A stretch of DNA of 64,000 nucleotides from Alphaproteobacteria bacterium. Lineage in GTDB: Bacteria > Pseudomonadota > Alphaproteobacteria > Micavibrionales > Micavibrionaceae. Each line of letters starts with the position of its first letter. Position 1 is the stretch's first letter. Of this stretch, positions 52,579 to 63,190 are shown piece by piece. Both the position numbers and the translations under genes were made by a program. The notes under the pieces are model-generated. The model was not told the DNA's origin. It ran no database searches and saw nothing but the letters and a program-made list of their open reading frames with translations. The stretch covers positions 1 through 64,000 of the forward strand of contig JAJFGU010000020.1 of the NCBI GenBank assembly GCA_021775955.1, in the 5' to 3' direction.

Positions 52579-53570
52579 AAACTCCATCATTTTGGTATCG
52601 CCATAGCGATCACGCAGCGCCCCTACAGGAGATTGCCCTGACACCGCTCAGCTGGCTTTACGAAGCGGGCCATCAGATCAACCAATCGCGCTACAAACCT
52701 GAAAAGGCCGACATTCCTGTCCTTTGTGTCGGCAATCTTGTGTCCGGCGGCAGCGGCAAAACCCCGGTCGCCATCAGCCTGATGCAGCTCATTACGGGCG
52801 GAAAAATCGCCGATAAACCGCATTTTCTCACCCGCGGTTATGGCGGCAGCGAAAAGGGTCCACTTCTGGTCGATTACTTCCATCATAATTCCGAAGAAGT
52901 CGGTGATGAAAGCCTTCTTCTGGCCAAAGCGGCGTTCACTGTTGTCTCCCGTGATCGCCCCAAAGGCGCCCACCTTGCCAAGGAAAACGGCGGAGATATG
53001 CTCATCATGGATGATGGGCTGCAAAACCCTTCTCTGCATAAAGATATTTCTTTTGTCGTGATTGACGGTGCATCCGGTTTTGGCAATCGAAAACTACTGC
53101 CCGCCGGGCCACTGCGCGAGCCCTTGCGTCAGGGGTTTGAAAAAGCCGATGCCTTTGTCCTGATCGGCAAGGACAAAACCGGCGTACTACGCACTCTGCC
53201 TGAAAACAAGCCGGTCTTTCACGCCCATGTCGAAGTGCCAGAAGACCACAAGCCGAGCACAACCAGTTCCTATGTCGCCTTTGCCGGGCTGGGACGACCC
53301 GAGAAATTTTATCACCTTTTGCAAAAGCTGCATCTGAACGTAGAATCCTGGCACCCCTTCCCCGATCATTACAATTATACGCCCGCAGATATCTTTGCTC
53401 TGATCAAAGAAGCCAAAGAGAAAAATGCAACACTCATTACAACCGAAAAAGATTTCCAGCGCCTGCCCGAAGAAGAATGGGGCGTCAATATCGCGCAACT
53501 GCCAATCAATCTGGTTTGGGAAGATGAAAAAGCAGTTTTGGAATTTATTAAATCAAACCTTGAGGACTAG
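52569..53570 (+). CDS. lpxK: Tetraacyldisaccharide 4'-kinase
   Basis: LpxK phosphorylates the 4' position of the lipid A disaccharide. A Walker A motif (GNLVSGGSGKTP, residue ~57) follows the N-terminal segment LTPLSWLYEAG. Further family marks are LTRGYGG, VGDESLLLA, MLIMDDGLQNPSL and PAGPLREPL. Length 333. It is read in the same unit as waaA, consistent with consecutive steps of lipid A-Kdo synthesis. Confidence 0.95.
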   Translation: MRLKTPSFWYRHSDHAAPLQEIALTPLSWLYEAGHQINQSRYKPEKADIPVLCVGNLVSGGSGKTPVAISLMQLITGGKIADKPHFLTRGYGGSEKGPLLVDYFHHNSEEVGDESLLLAKAAFTVVSRDRPKGAHLAKENGGDMLIMDDGLQNPSLHKDISFVVIDGASGFGNRKLLPAGPLREPLRQGFEKADAFVLIGKDKTGVLRTLPENKPVFHAHVEVPEDHKPSTTSSYVAFAGLGRPEKFYHLLQKLHLNVESWHPFPDHYNYTPADIFALIKEAKEKNATLITTEKDFQRLPEEEWGVNIAQLPINLVWEDEKAVLEFIKSNLED

Positions 53571-54697
53571 GCGCTTTCGCTGGAACTCACAGTCGTCAAA
53601 AACTCTGAATCTTCCGGCCTTGTGAACGGCTTGTTGCCATTCTTAACCCCTTCTTCAGACAACGCACAAATCCGTGCCAGATTCCCGGCATATAGTTTTT
53701 GCCCGGCCCCGGATAACATCTGGCGCTGGCACACCTCATCAAGGAAATCGAGCACATGCTGTGGCCCTGCCTCTTCCTGCGCGATTTCGTCCCGGTACAA
53801 ACGCGTCTCATATTTTGTAACGCTGTAATCCAGCCCGGCAGAGGCTGCAATATCGGCCTCGTGCAAAATAAGCCCCATCAGTGCCAGATCGTCCCGCCCG
53901 GCTAAAACCTTAAGATCATCATTAAAATCAGGAAGCGGGTGACCCTTACCCCCCTGATAATGATAACGATAAGCCGCCTTCATCTGGCTGGCCGGATTAT
54001 TGGGATCATAAAGCGGCGATACATCGGTACACAAAACCATGGTTTGAATATCGTCCAGAATCGTTTCGTCATTTAGCCCCGCCGCAATCAGATACGGCCT
54101 GGCCAGTTGAAAGGCACGTTTTTCCAGTCTCCCGACTTTATGCACATCATCAACCGTATTGCCCCGCCCATCATGACCGAGATCATGAATGCACGCAGCA
54201 ATCATCAGCATAGCAATCTGCTTTTTATCAAAGGCATTCGCCGTATCGGCATAGATATTGTTATGGCGGACAACGAGGCAAATAATCTGGAGCAAAACGA
54301 TGCGGTAATGCATGTTGTTGTGATAAGCGAGTGTGTTTTTCACCTCACCGAGCACACTGGCCATCAGGACCGCGCGCAACATGTCTTCATTATCCTCCAG
54401 ACCAAAGTTTTTAGCGCCAAGGATAACAATCGCCGTCAAAGACGGGCTGCGCTCTTCCTTGTGCCAGGCCCTTAGCAAATCAACCGTCTGGCGCGTATGA
54501 CTTTTGACCTCTACATCGGCTGAAAAAACAAAGCCCGCATCGCTTGCCAGCTCGGCCAGATCATCCGACGTATGCCGGGTAATATCGTCAAACGCAGCGT
54601 TGACCGCCTCTGCGCTCGTCCAGGACGGATCCGGGGCCAGCGAAGATATTGCATCTTTTAGGGTATTTAATCTGTTGGACCAATTCATAGGGAACAA
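53567..54697 (-). CDS. Class I cyclic-nucleotide phosphodiesterase-like HD protein
   Basis: A 376-residue soluble protein. It contains AYHNNMHYRIVLLQ (HN-x-x-H, residues ~122-130) and ACIHDLGHDGRGNTV (residue ~165), which matches the animal-type class I PDE signature H-D-[LIVMFY]-x-H-x-[AG]-x-x-[NQ]-x-[LIVMFY] at every position. Another acidic ligand candidate is LHEADIAAS. Class I PDEs hydrolyse cAMP/cGMP and are rare in bacteria. No sensor domain is attached. It is convergent with lpxK (4-bp overlap). Substrate unproven; other HD phosphohydrolase activity is possible. Confidence 0.78.
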   Translation of the reverse strand: MFPMNWSNRLNTLKDAISSLAPDPSWTSAEAVNAAFDDITRHTSDDLAELASDAGFVFSADVEVKSHTRQTVDLLRAWHKEERSPSLTAIVILGAKNFGLEDNEDMLRAVLMASVLGEVKNTLAYHNNMHYRIVLLQIICLVVRHNNIYADTANAFDKKQIAMLMIAACIHDLGHDGRGNTVDDVHKVGRLEKRAFQLARPYLIAAGLNDETILDDIQTMVLCTDVSPLYDPNNPASQMKAAYRYHYQGGKGHPLPDFNDDLKVLAGRDDLALMGLILHEADIAASAGLDYSVTKYETRLYRDEIAQEEAGPQHVLDFLDEVCQRQMLSGAGQKLYAGNLARICALSEEGVKNGNKPFTRPEDSEFLTTVSSSESA

Positions 54698-54830
54698 TGA
54701 ACTTTCGGTTATTTCTTCCTAAGATTTTAGTGCTTTTATAAGGTTCTGTACAGATAGGGTTGGAAAAACTAGGTCAATTAGGGCATAACATTAACGTTTC
54801 AGGCAATAAAGCCTTATGGAGAGATTAATT

Positions 54831-56234
54831 ATGGCCAATAAATGGGCGCCGGATTCATGGAGAGCAAAGCCTGTCTTGCAACAACCGGCCTATAAAGATG
54901 CCGAAGCCCTGAAAGAGGTAGAACAGACGCTATCGGGCATGCCGCCGCTGGTATTCGCCGGGGAGGCCCGCAATCTGCAGGACCAGCTGGCAAAGGCGTC
55001 GGAGGGAAAAGCGTTTTTGCTCCAGGGCGGCGATTGCGCCGAAAGCTTTGCCGAGTTCAACGCCAATAAAATCCGTGACACCTTCCAGGTTATCCTGCAA
55101 ATGGCGGTGGTGTTAACCTATGCTGGGTCCCTGCCTGTGATCAAGCTCGGGCGCATGGCCGGGCAATTCGCCAAGCCCCGCTCCAGTGATACCGAAACCC
55201 AAAAGATAGATGGGCAGGACATCACCCTGCCAAGCTATCGCGGCGACAATATCAACGCCCTCGAATTTACGCCCGAGGCGCGCGAACCGAACCCACAAAG
55301 AATGCTAAGCTCCTACCATCAGGCTTCCTCAACACTGAACCTGCTGCGCGCTTTTGCCCATGGTGGTTATGCCGATTTACACCGTGTGCATGGCTGGAAC
55401 CTTGGCTTTGTCGAAGACAGCCCACTCAAAGAACGCTACGAAGATTTGGCCGGACGTATTGATGACGCCCTGCGTTTTATGGCCGCTTGCGGCGTCAGCG
55501 GCGATACCGTTCCAGCCATACGCGAAACAAGCTTTTATACCTCGCACGAGGCCCTGCTCCTACCCTATGAACAAGCCATGACCCGCACGGACAGTCTTAC
55601 TGGAGACTGGTACGACACTTCGGCACATTTGCTCTGGATTGGCGCGCGCACCCATCAGGAAGACCATGCCCAGGTGGAATTTCTGCGCGGCATTAAAAAC
55701 CCGCTTGGCCTCAAATGTTCACCGGATTTACAACCCGATGAACTGCTGCGCCTGCTTGATGTCTTAAATCCGGATAACATTCCCGGACGTATGACGCTAA
55801 TTTCTCGCATGGGCCATGAACAGGTGGAAGAAAAACTCCAACCGCTGCTGCGCTCCATCAAAAAAGAAGGGCGCAGCGTCGTCTGGTCCTGCGATCCGAT
55901 GCATGGCAACACGATCAAATCCTCCAGCGGATACAAGACCCGCCGCTTCGAACATATCCTTGAAGAGGTCAAAGGATTTTTTGCCGCCCATAAAACCGAG
56001 GGCACCCATCCCGGCGGCGTGCATTTTGAAATGACCGGCCAGGATGTCACGGAATGCGTCGGCGGTGCCCAGGATATCGGCGACGAAGATCTGTCCAGCC
56101 GTTATCATACCGCCTGTGATCCGCGCCTGAACGCCAACCAGTCGCTCGAGCTGGCCTTCCTCATCGCCGATGAGCTTAAAGCCCTGCGTGATAGCAAGGA
56201 TTCACAACCAACCACGGCCGCCGCCGCAGAGTGA
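54831..56234 (+). CDS. 3-deoxy-7-phosphoheptulonate synthase, class II
   Basis: First enzyme of the shikimate pathway, joining phosphoenolpyruvate and erythrose 4-phosphate. The plant-type class II protein shows [15 protein letters not shown] at the start, [37 protein letters not shown]-like [17 protein letters not shown] and [12 protein letters not shown] start at ATG 54831, preceded by GGAGAG. Length 467. The stop is one base before nadE, so both are probably co-transcribed. Confidence 0.93.
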   Translation: MANKWAPDSWRAKPVLQQPAYKDAEALKEVEQTLSGMPPLVFAGEARNLQDQLAKASEGKAFLLQGGDCAESFAEFNANKIRDTFQVILQMAVVLTYAGSLPVIKLGRMAGQFAKPRSSDTETQKIDGQDITLPSYRGDNINALEFTPEAREPNPQRMLSSYHQASSTLNLLRAFAHGGYADLHRVHGWNLGFVEDSPLKERYEDLAGRIDDALRFMAACGVSGDTVPAIRETSFYTSHEALLLPYEQAMTRTDSLTGDWYDTSAHLLWIGARTHQEDHAQVEFLRGIKNPLGLKCSPDLQPDELLRLLDVLNPDNIPGRMTLISRMGHEQVEEKLQPLLRSIKKEGRSVVWSCDPMHGNTIKSSSGYKTRRFEHILEEVKGFFAAHKTEGTHPGGVHFEMTGQDVTECVGGAQDIGDEDLSSRYHTACDPRLNANQSLELAFLIADELKALRDSKDSQPTTAAAAE

Positions 56235-56235
56235 A

Positions 56236-57912
56236 ATGACACAGACACTTCACATTGCCCTCGCGCAGGTAAACCCGATCGTCGGGGACATACCCTATAA
56301 CCTGGGTAAAATCCGCAAAACACGAGATGAAGCACCAGATAGCACCGACCTTATTGTTTTCCCGGAAATGGTTGTCTGCGGCTATCCACCGGAAGATCTG
56401 GTGCTCAAACCTTTCTTCATGGACGAAGTACAAAGAGCCGTTGATGCCCTAGCCAAGGAAAGCAAAGGCAAAAATGCTGCCCTTATCGTTCCGGCACCGT
56501 GGAAAGATGGAGAAGAAATTTATAATGCCCTCCACTTTATCCATGACGGATCTATACTGGCCACCCGCACCAAGCGCCACTTGCCCAATTACGGCGTGTT
56601 CGATGAACAAAGGCGCTTTAAGCCCGGCCCTTTGCCGGAACCCGTCACCTTCAAAGATATTAAACTCGGCCTGATGATCTGTGAAGATATGTGGTACCCG
56701 GATGCCGCAAATTACCTTAAGCAACAGGGCGCAGAAATTTTAATCATCCCCAATGCCAGCCCCTTTGATTCCAAAAAGCATGATATCCGCCTGCATCTGG
56801 CACAAGCCCGCACCGATCAAACTGGCCTGCCGCTTATCTACGTCAACCAGATCGGCGGCCAGGATGAACTGATCTTCGATGGTGGCTCCTTCGCGCTCGA
56901 TCATGCCGGAACCCTCACCACCAGAATGGATCAATTTAAAGAGAGCTTAGATTATATAAAATTAAACCGGGGAGAGGACGGATGGCGCATTGAGGGTACA
57001 CAAAACCTGCCCCCTCCTCTGCAAGAACAAGAAGCCATCTACAGCGCTCTGGTTCTGGGCTTGCGTGATTACATTGCCAAGAACGACTTTCCGGGATTGT
57101 TAATCGGCCTGTCCGGCGGCATAGACAGCGCGCTGTCCGCCGCCATCGCCGTGGATGCTCTGGGGCCGGATGCGGTTCACTGCGTCATGATGCCATCACA
57201 ATACACCTCAAAAGAAAGCCTGGAAGACGCGAAAGAGCAGGCCGATACCCTTGGTGTTAAACTCGATACCATTCCGATTGAAGAAACGGTCGAAGCTTTT
57301 GGTTCTGCTCTTAAACCGCTTTTGGATGAAAATACGCCTGCCACCACGTTTGAAAATATTCAGTCACGAACGCGCGGTCTTTTGCTCATGGCCCTGTCTA
57401 ATGCGAGCGGCAAGATGGTGCTTTCTACCGGCAACAAATCGGAAATGGCGGTGGGCTATGCCACGCTTTACGGCGATATGTGCGGCGGATTTAACGTGCT
57501 CAAAGACATCTACAAAACGCAGGTCTATGAGATGGCGCGATGGCGCAATCAAAACAACCCGGAGGGCACTTCAGGGCCTGATGGCATGGTGATCCCGGAG
57601 CGGGTCATCACCAAAAACCCGACCGCGGAGCTCAGAGACAACCAGAGCGATCAGGATACCCTGCCGCCTTATGACGTTCTTGATGACATTCTCACCTGCC
57701 TGATCGAGCAGGATATGGATGTCGACACAATCTCCAAACGCGGGCATAAACGCGAGCTGGTGCAAAACGTCTGGAAAATGCTGGATATGGCCGAATATAA
57801 ACGCCGTCAGGCCCCGCCGGGGGTCAAAATCACCTCCCGCGCCTTCGGCCGGGACCGGCGCTACCCAATCACCAATCATTTTATGAATATCATTGAAAAA
57901 TCTGCTACTTAA
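56236..57912 (+). CDS. nadE: Glutamine-dependent NAD+ synthetase
   Basis: The last step of NAD synthesis. The N-terminal half is a nitrilase-type amidase (QVNPIVGDI; Glu in VFPEMVVCGYPPEDL; Lys in TKRHLPNYGVF; Cys in LMICEDMW) that frees ammonia from glutamine. The C-terminal half is the synthetase with its pyrophosphatase P-loop (IGLSGGIDSALSAAIAVDAL, residue ~288) and GNKSEMAVGYATLYGDMCGG. I start at 56236 (MTQTLHIALAQ), right after the preceding stop. Length 558. Confidence 0.95.
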   Translation: MTQTLHIALAQVNPIVGDIPYNLGKIRKTRDEAPDSTDLIVFPEMVVCGYPPEDLVLKPFFMDEVQRAVDALAKESKGKNAALIVPAPWKDGEEIYNALHFIHDGSILATRTKRHLPNYGVFDEQRRFKPGPLPEPVTFKDIKLGLMICEDMWYPDAANYLKQQGAEILIIPNASPFDSKKHDIRLHLAQARTDQTGLPLIYVNQIGGQDELIFDGGSFALDHAGTLTTRMDQFKESLDYIKLNRGEDGWRIEGTQNLPPPLQEQEAIYSALVLGLRDYIAKNDFPGLLIGLSGGIDSALSAAIAVDALGPDAVHCVMMPSQYTSKESLEDAKEQADTLGVKLDTIPIEETVEAFGSALKPLLDENTPATTFENIQSRTRGLLLMALSNASGKMVLSTGNKSEMAVGYATLYGDMCGGFNVLKDIYKTQVYEMARWRNQNNPEGTSGPDGMVIPERVITKNPTAELRDNQSDQDTLPPYDVLDDILTCLIEQDMDVDTISKRGHKRELVQNVWKMLDMAEYKRRQAPPGVKITSRAFGRDRRYPITNHFMNIIEKSAT

Positions 57913-57949
57913 CGCTATGCAAGTGCCTTAAGCAAAAGGAAGCGACTAA

Positions 57950-59299
57950 ATGACCGTCAAAGTACGATTTGCCCCCTCGCCCACCGGCTATTTGCATGTC
58001 GGCAATGCCCGCACAGCGCTGGTCACATGGCTGTTTGCGCGCTCGAAAGACGGTCATTTTCTGCTGCGCATTGACGATACCGATCAGGAGCGCTCCAAAC
58101 CTGAATTTGAAGAAGACATTGAATCGGCGCTGATCTGGCTCGGCGCGCAGTGGGATGAAAAGGCCAATCAAAAAGACCGCACCGCCCGCTACGAAGAAGG
58201 CATTGAAAAGCTCAAAACCGACGGCCGACTTTATGCCTGCTATGAAACACCCGAAGAATTATCGCTTAAGCGCAAAACCCAGCTCTCCAGCGGCAAACCC
58301 CCGATCTACGACCGCTCTGCGCTGGAGCTGACAGACGCCCAGAAAAAAACCTATGAGGGTGAAGGGCGGAAGCCGCACTGGCGTTTTAAACTCGAGCATG
58401 AACCGATCGAGTGGAATGACCATATTCGTGGCCCCGTCAAATTCAACGGCGGCGATTTATCCGATCCGGTTGTCATTCGTGAGAATGGTAATCCCCTTTA
58501 TCATCTCTGTTCGGTCATTGATGATATCGACTATGACATCACCCATGTCATCCGCGGCGAAGATCATGTCTCCAACACCGCCGCCCATGTACAAATGTTT
58601 GTGGCATTAGGCGCGACGCCGCCGGAATTTGTCCATATGAGCCTGATATCGGATGCCGAAGGCGGCAAGCTCTCCAAGCGTCTTGGCTCAATGAGCCTGC
58701 GCGATTTGCGCGATGAAGAAGAGATTGAACCGATGGCGCTGGCCAGCCTTTTGGGGCGGCTCGGCACCTCAGACCCGATCGAAGCCCATAGAGATATTCA
58801 ACCATTGATCGACAGCTTTGATTTTTCTAAATTCTCGCGCGGCACACCGAAATTCGACCCGGATGAGTTGCTGCGCCTCAATGCCAAAATCCTGCACGAA
58901 ACGCCGTTTGAAGATGTGAATGTGCGTCTCGCGCAGATGGGACTGGAAAATCTGGATGAAGAATTCTGGAACGCGGTGCGCGCCAATCTTGAAAAACTGA
59001 CCGATATCAAAGACTGGTGGAATGTTGCCAAAGGCCCGGTTGAGCCGGTGATTAGTGACCCCGACTTCATTAAAGAGGCTGCCGCCTTGCTGCCCGAGAC
59101 GCCCTGGAGCCCCGATACATGGAGCGAATGGACCGCCGCCGTCAAAGACAAAACCGGCCGCAAGGGCAAAGAACTCTTCATGCCGCTGCGTCAGGCTCTC
59201 ACCGGAATGGAGCACGGGCCGGAGCTGGCCAATCTTCTATTGCTCATCGGCCCAGATAAAACCCGCGAGCGCCTGCAAAGCCACAAGGAAGCGGCGTGA
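57950..59299 (+). CDS. gltX: Glutamyl-tRNA synthetase
   Basis: A class I synthetase with the HIGH-type motif PSPTGYLHVGNARTAL and KLSKRLGS as the KMSKS loop; LLRIDDTDQERSKPEF is also diagnostic. Length 449. Alphaproteobacteria often have two GltX copies, one of which may charge tRNA-Gln for later amidation; which one this is cannot be told here. AAGGAAG precedes the start; the stop overlaps the next start by ATGA-like 4 bp. Confidence 0.94.
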   Translation: MTVKVRFAPSPTGYLHVGNARTALVTWLFARSKDGHFLLRIDDTDQERSKPEFEEDIESALIWLGAQWDEKANQKDRTARYEEGIEKLKTDGRLYACYETPEELSLKRKTQLSSGKPPIYDRSALELTDAQKKTYEGEGRKPHWRFKLEHEPIEWNDHIRGPVKFNGGDLSDPVVIRENGNPLYHLCSVIDDIDYDITHVIRGEDHVSNTAAHVQMFVALGATPPEFVHMSLISDAEGGKLSKRLGSMSLRDLRDEEEIEPMALASLLGRLGTSDPIEAHRDIQPLIDSFDFSKFSRGTPKFDPDELLRLNAKILHETPFEDVNVRLAQMGLENLDEEFWNAVRANLEKLTDIKDWWNVAKGPVEPVISDPDFIKEAAALLPETPWSPDTWSEWTAAVKDKTGRKGKELFMPLRQALTGMEHGPELANLLLLIGPDKTRERLQSHKEAA

Positions 59300-60024
59300 A
59301 CACCCCTGCCATCATTCTCGTTCAGCCGCAAATGGGTGAAAATATCGGCGCCGCAGCACGGGCGATGTTTAATCTTGGCCTCGATGAGCTGCGTCTTGTC
59401 AGCCCACGCGACGGCTGGCCGAGCCCAGCAGCAGATAAAAATTCAGCCGGTGCGCTAGCCCGGATGCAGAACGTGCAGGTTTTTGACACCCTTAATGAGG
59501 CGATTGCCGATCTCCATTACGTTATTGCCGCCACCGCCCGCCCGCGTGATATGTTGAAGCCGGTTTATACGCCTGAGGCCGGCATTAAAGAATGCCGCAC
59601 GCGCGCCGATCAGGGTCAAAAGACAGGTTTTATATTCGGTCCCGAGCGCATGGGACTGATCAATGATGCCATCGCCAAATGCCACGGCGTGATCACCATT
59701 CCGACCAATCCGGATTTCAGCTCCCTCAACCTCGCGCAATCGGTTTTGCTGCTGGCGTATGAATGGACGCGCAATCAGGACAATACGCCGGATAAAATTA
59801 TGGAGATGGGCGATAGCTTCCCTGTGGATCAGGAAAAGCTCGAAGAGTTCCTGACCCGCCTTGAAGAAGAGCTGGAAACCCGGCGCTTTTTCCGCACTGA
59901 AGAAATCCGCCCGACGATGAAGCGCAATATACGGGGTATCTTTACCCGCGCCGATTTAAGCGATCAGGAAGTGCGGACCCTGCACGGCATGCTATCTGCC
60001 CTGATTGGAAAAAAAGCCTCTTAA
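59296..60024 (+). CDS. trmJ: SpoU-family RNA methyltransferase, TrmJ type
   Basis: A SPOUT methyltransferase that, in the TrmJ group, makes 2'-O-methyl nucleosides at tRNA position 32. Knot motifs: [31 protein letters not shown], and [24 protein letters not shown]-terminal helical extension ([14 protein letters not shown]) is as in TrmJ. Length 242. Coupled to gltX (4-bp overlap) and convergent with rpsD (4-bp overlap at stops). TrmJ versus another group member is a family-level inference. Confidence 0.87.
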   Translation: MNTPAIILVQPQMGENIGAAARAMFNLGLDELRLVSPRDGWPSPAADKNSAGALARMQNVQVFDTLNEAIADLHYVIAATARPRDMLKPVYTPEAGIKECRTRADQGQKTGFIFGPERMGLINDAIAKCHGVITIPTNPDFSSLNLAQSVLLLAYEWTRNQDNTPDKIMEMGDSFPVDQEKLEEFLTRLEEELETRRFFRTEEIRPTMKRNIRGIFTRADLSDQEVRTLHGMLSALIGKKAS

Positions 60025-60638
60025 CGGCTATAGAATTCCACGACAAGGTGAGGTTCCATCTCAACGGCATAGGGAATGTCTTCCAGCTTCGGTATGCGCA
60101 GGAAGGTTGCCTTCATACTCTTCAGGTCAGATTCAACATATTCGGGAACTTCACGCTCCGGCGTCTGTGTCGCCTGAATAACCATCGGAATTGTTTGTGC
60201 TTTTTCCTGGACCTCAACCACATCGCCTTCCTTGATCTGGTAGGACGGAATATTCACAATCTTACCGTTCACTGTGACATGTTTGTGGTTGATGAGCTGG
60301 CGCGAGGCAAAAACAGTCGGCACAAAAGAAGCACGGTACACAACCGCATCGAGGCGACGCTCAAGCAAACCGACCAGATTCTGACCGGTATCGCCGCGCA
60401 GACGCACAGCTTCCTTATAGTAACGACGGAACTGCTTTTCACCGACAGAGCCGTAATAGCCCTTTAGTTTCTGTTTGGCCATCAGCTGCGTGCCGTAATC
60501 GGTTGGCTTGCTGCGACGCTGGCCGTGCATGCCGGGGCCGCTCTGACGGGTGTTATAAGGGGATTTGGGACGCCCCCACATATTGCCGCCAACGCGGCGG
60601 TCGATCTTGTGTTTGGCGCTTTGACGCTTACCACTCAT
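60021..60638 (-). CDS. rpsD: 30S ribosomal protein S4
   Basis: S4 starts 30S assembly and represses its own synthesis in many bacteria. The start at 60638 ([15 protein letters not shown]) follows AAAAGGAGAAAAACC. Conserved segments: [61 protein letters not shown]. Length 205. It is a lone ribosomal gene here, as in some alphaproteobacteria. Confidence 0.96.
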   Translation of the reverse strand: MSGKRQSAKHKIDRRVGGNMWGRPKSPYNTRQSGPGMHGQRRSKPTDYGTQLMAKQKLKGYYGSVGEKQFRRYYKEAVRLRGDTGQNLVGLLERRLDAVVYRASFVPTVFASRQLINHKHVTVNGKIVNIPSYQIKEGDVVEVQEKAQTIPMVIQATQTPEREVPEYVESDLKSMKATFLRIPKLEDIPYAVEMEPHLVVEFYSR

Positions 60639-60826
60639 GGTTTTTCTCCTTTTTTGCATTCTGCGAAGCTTCAGCGAGGCAGAAAAATATTGTCCCAATA
60701 GACCTAATCCAGGTTTGATTGCTCCTTATTGTGACCAATCAACGGGGGCCATATGGCCCCTCTTTCTTGGGAAGTGAGGGAAATATACGGAAAAACAGAA
60801 AAATGTCAAGAAAAGTTGAAAATCCT

Positions 60827-60971
60827 GGTTCTATAGATATTCAAAGAGAAATACGGCGAAAGCCAAACGTTTCGAGAACCGGAAGCGTAAGTGTACAGTG
60901 ACGTACATGCGAACCGGAAGCGCAGAAACGTTTGGCTTGCAGCCTATTTATCGCAGAATATCTATAGAACC
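60827..60971. repeat. 145-bp inverted repeat ending at the chemoreceptor stop codon
   Basis: Perfect outer arms GGTTCTATAGATATTC (60827-60842) and GAATATCTATAGAACC (60956-60971), and inner arms AGCCAAACGTTTC (60861-60873) and GAAACGTTTGGCT (60925-60937), all centred on 60899, with a further GTAC/GTAC pair at the centre and a direct repeat AACCGGAAGCG on both sides of it. The right end abuts the stop codon (60972) of the chemoreceptor gene. It could be a miniature inverted-repeat element or an elaborate terminator. The rest of the rpsD-chemoreceptor gap holds nothing I can name. Confidence 0.8.
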
Positions 60972-63038
60972 TTATGCGGCTCTGATGTCTTTGAGGAAAT
61001 TCTCAACCTCTTGCTTCATGGTATCAGAGCGCTCAGAAACCTGCTTGGCAACATCCAGCACTTCCGAGGCCGACTTGCCAGACTCACTGGCCGCATCACT
61101 AACACCGGTAATTGTGCTGGTCACCTCGTTGGTACCGGTAGAAGCTTCCTGCACATTGCGGGAAATTTCCATGGTCGCCGAGGTCTGCTCTTCCATAGCC
61201 GAAGCAATAGATGTCGCCGTATTGTTCAGTTCATCAATTAAATTTGAGACATTGGCAATCGCACTCACGGCCTCATTGGTTTCTGCCTGGACGCTGCTAA
61301 TCATACCGGCAATTTCGTCGGTCGCCTTCTGAGTCTGCGATGCCAGCGATTTCACCTCATTGGCCACAACCGCAAAGCCCTTACCGGCTTCACCCGCACG
61401 GGCGGATTCGATGGTTGCGTTCAAGGCCAGCAAATTGGTCTGCTCGGCAATATCGGTAATCAGCCCTATCACTTCGCCAATTCTGTTCGCTGCAGTTGAT
61501 AGCCGTTCCATGGTTTCCTGCGTCTCAGCAACCGACGTGGCAGCGGTCTGTGCATTTTTTGTCGATTGTGTCACTTGCGAAGCAATACCCTGGATAGACG
61601 CGGTCAGCTCCTCTGTCGCTGAGGCCACATTCTGCACATTGGCACCGGCTTCATTGGCTGCTGCCGCCACGATGGTCGCTTGCTCATTGGTCTGGTTGGC
61701 AACGGCGCTCATGGACTGAGAGGTCGCCTCCATTTCAGTTGCGGCAGAGGCGAGCCCCCCAAGCAACTCACTAGCCTTGGCATCAAAATCCTGAACCATT
61801 TTATCAATGCGCTCCGTACGTGCCAACCGGGCTTTGTTTTCTTTTTCCTGTTCTTCAGTAAGCCTTTGACGCTCCAGCGCATTCCCCTGGAATACATGTA
61901 GCGTTTTGACCATTTGCCCGATTTCGTTTTTTGTTTCCGGCGGCAACTTGGTATCCAGATTGCCATCCGCTAAGTCTGTCATCGACGCCACCACTTCACC
62001 AAATGACGCATTAACAGTGCGGATAATCATGAAAGACAACAATATCGTAATTAAAATGGAAACCCCGGCCACAATCGCGCCAAGTACCAGCTTTGCGCTC
62101 GCTGCACCTTTAATCTCTTCCATTTGGGCCTCGAGGTCATGTGCCAGCGAATTCTCGATCTTTTTTAATCCGTTGATCTTTTTGGTAATCGTATCAAACC
62201 AGTAACCACCTTCAACGCCCAGGCCCTGTGACGGGCCGGGCGCGGAAGCCACGCCGCTATCAATAGCAATCTCACGCATTCTCTCTACTTCCTTGGCCGC
62301 GTCTCCATTCATAACCTCGTCATAAATAGTTTTTTGCGATGGTGTGGCATAAGCTATAAAAATATTGTTATACGTGTTTTGCGCACCAATCAGACCTTTA
62401 AACTTATTCAGGGCTGCTGGCTCGAACTTGCCACTGGAAAAACCACCAGCGCCGACCGCGCGCTCAATCCCCGCGCGTTCCTTACCCTGCATAAAATTGG
62501 TGTAGCCAACGATACTAACAACAACTTCAGGGTCCGGGCTTAAAGTCGCCATATAGCCGATTAAATCCAGATTTTGTCCGTTCAACCCTGTGTAATAGGA
62601 AATGGCCTTGGCCTTGGAAACAGACAATGAATCAATAGATCCACGAATAGAATCCATTTTTTCCAGTGTGGCCAACCAGGCATCAAATTGTTCGTTAAAA
62701 GTCTGATCGAAATTGTCCTCATTAAAACCTTCCAGATAAGCCTTCAATTCATCCCTTCTCTTATTGGTATCCTGACGCTGTGCGGCCAGTTCGGATTTAA
62801 ATTTAGAACCTTTACTACCCACAAAAACGGCCGTGGCCCCACGCTCTTTTTGCTGCTCATGGACAAGTGCGCTCATTTTCACCGAAAGCGCAGTCAGGGT
62901 TTCAAGCTTTTTCAAACTATTCACTGTCTGCATTTCCTGAAACACGAGTATGCCGGAAAATAAAACGGCAATAACTGTGGGGATCAATGCCACAATAAAA
63001 ATAGCGCGTGAAATTTTTAGGTTTTTAATGAGATTCAT
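60972..63038 (-). CDS. Methyl-accepting chemotaxis protein with NIT sensor domain
   Basis: A transmembrane receptor that signals to CheA/CheW. Membrane spans lie at residues ~11-32 and ~312-336. The region between resembles the all-helical NIT (nitrate/nitrite-sensing) domain ([20 protein letters not shown]). A HAMP domain follows (residues ~335-390, [11 protein letters not shown]), then the signalling domain with the conserved hairpin tip [38 protein letters not shown], shown here only by its fragments [12 protein letters not shown] and [12 protein letters not shown]. No CheR-binding pentapeptide at the end (DIRAA). Length 688. No other chemotaxis gene is in the window. Confidence 0.93.
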   Translation of the reverse strand: MNLIKNLKISRAIFIVALIPTVIAVLFSGILVFQEMQTVNSLKKLETLTALSVKMSALVHEQQKERGATAVFVGSKGSKFKSELAAQRQDTNKRRDELKAYLEGFNEDNFDQTFNEQFDAWLATLEKMDSIRGSIDSLSVSKAKAISYYTGLNGQNLDLIGYMATLSPDPEVVVSIVGYTNFMQGKERAGIERAVGAGGFSSGKFEPAALNKFKGLIGAQNTYNNIFIAYATPSQKTIYDEVMNGDAAKEVERMREIAIDSGVASAPGPSQGLGVEGGYWFDTITKKINGLKKIENSLAHDLEAQMEEIKGAASAKLVLGAIVAGVSILITILLSFMIIRTVNASFGEVVASMTDLADGNLDTKLPPETKNEIGQMVKTLHVFQGNALERQRLTEEQEKENKARLARTERIDKMVQDFDAKASELLGGLASAATEMEATSQSMSAVANQTNEQATIVAAAANEAGANVQNVASATEELTASIQGIASQVTQSTKNAQTAATSVAETQETMERLSTAANRIGEVIGLITDIAEQTNLLALNATIESARAGEAGKGFAVVANEVKSLASQTQKATDEIAGMISSVQAETNEAVSAIANVSNLIDELNNTATSIASAMEEQTSATMEISRNVQEASTGTNEVTSTITGVSDAASESGKSASEVLDVAKQVSERSDTMKQEVENFLKDIRAA

Positions 63039-63190
63039 CGTTGTGCCTCCTGCTGATGCTAAATATTACCTCAATGCTCCACGTACAAGGATATGTACGG
63101 TTGCACAAAAAATCTTCTACTCAATACTCTAGCACTACAGGCTCTAGAGAAAAGTCTTCTCTTAAGTATACGATACACCTGCATGGTAAA

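Noticed and set aside
60719-60901. Short plus-strand frame left of the 145-bp inverted repeat
   Set aside because: It runs into the palindrome and has no credible start signal or protein pattern.
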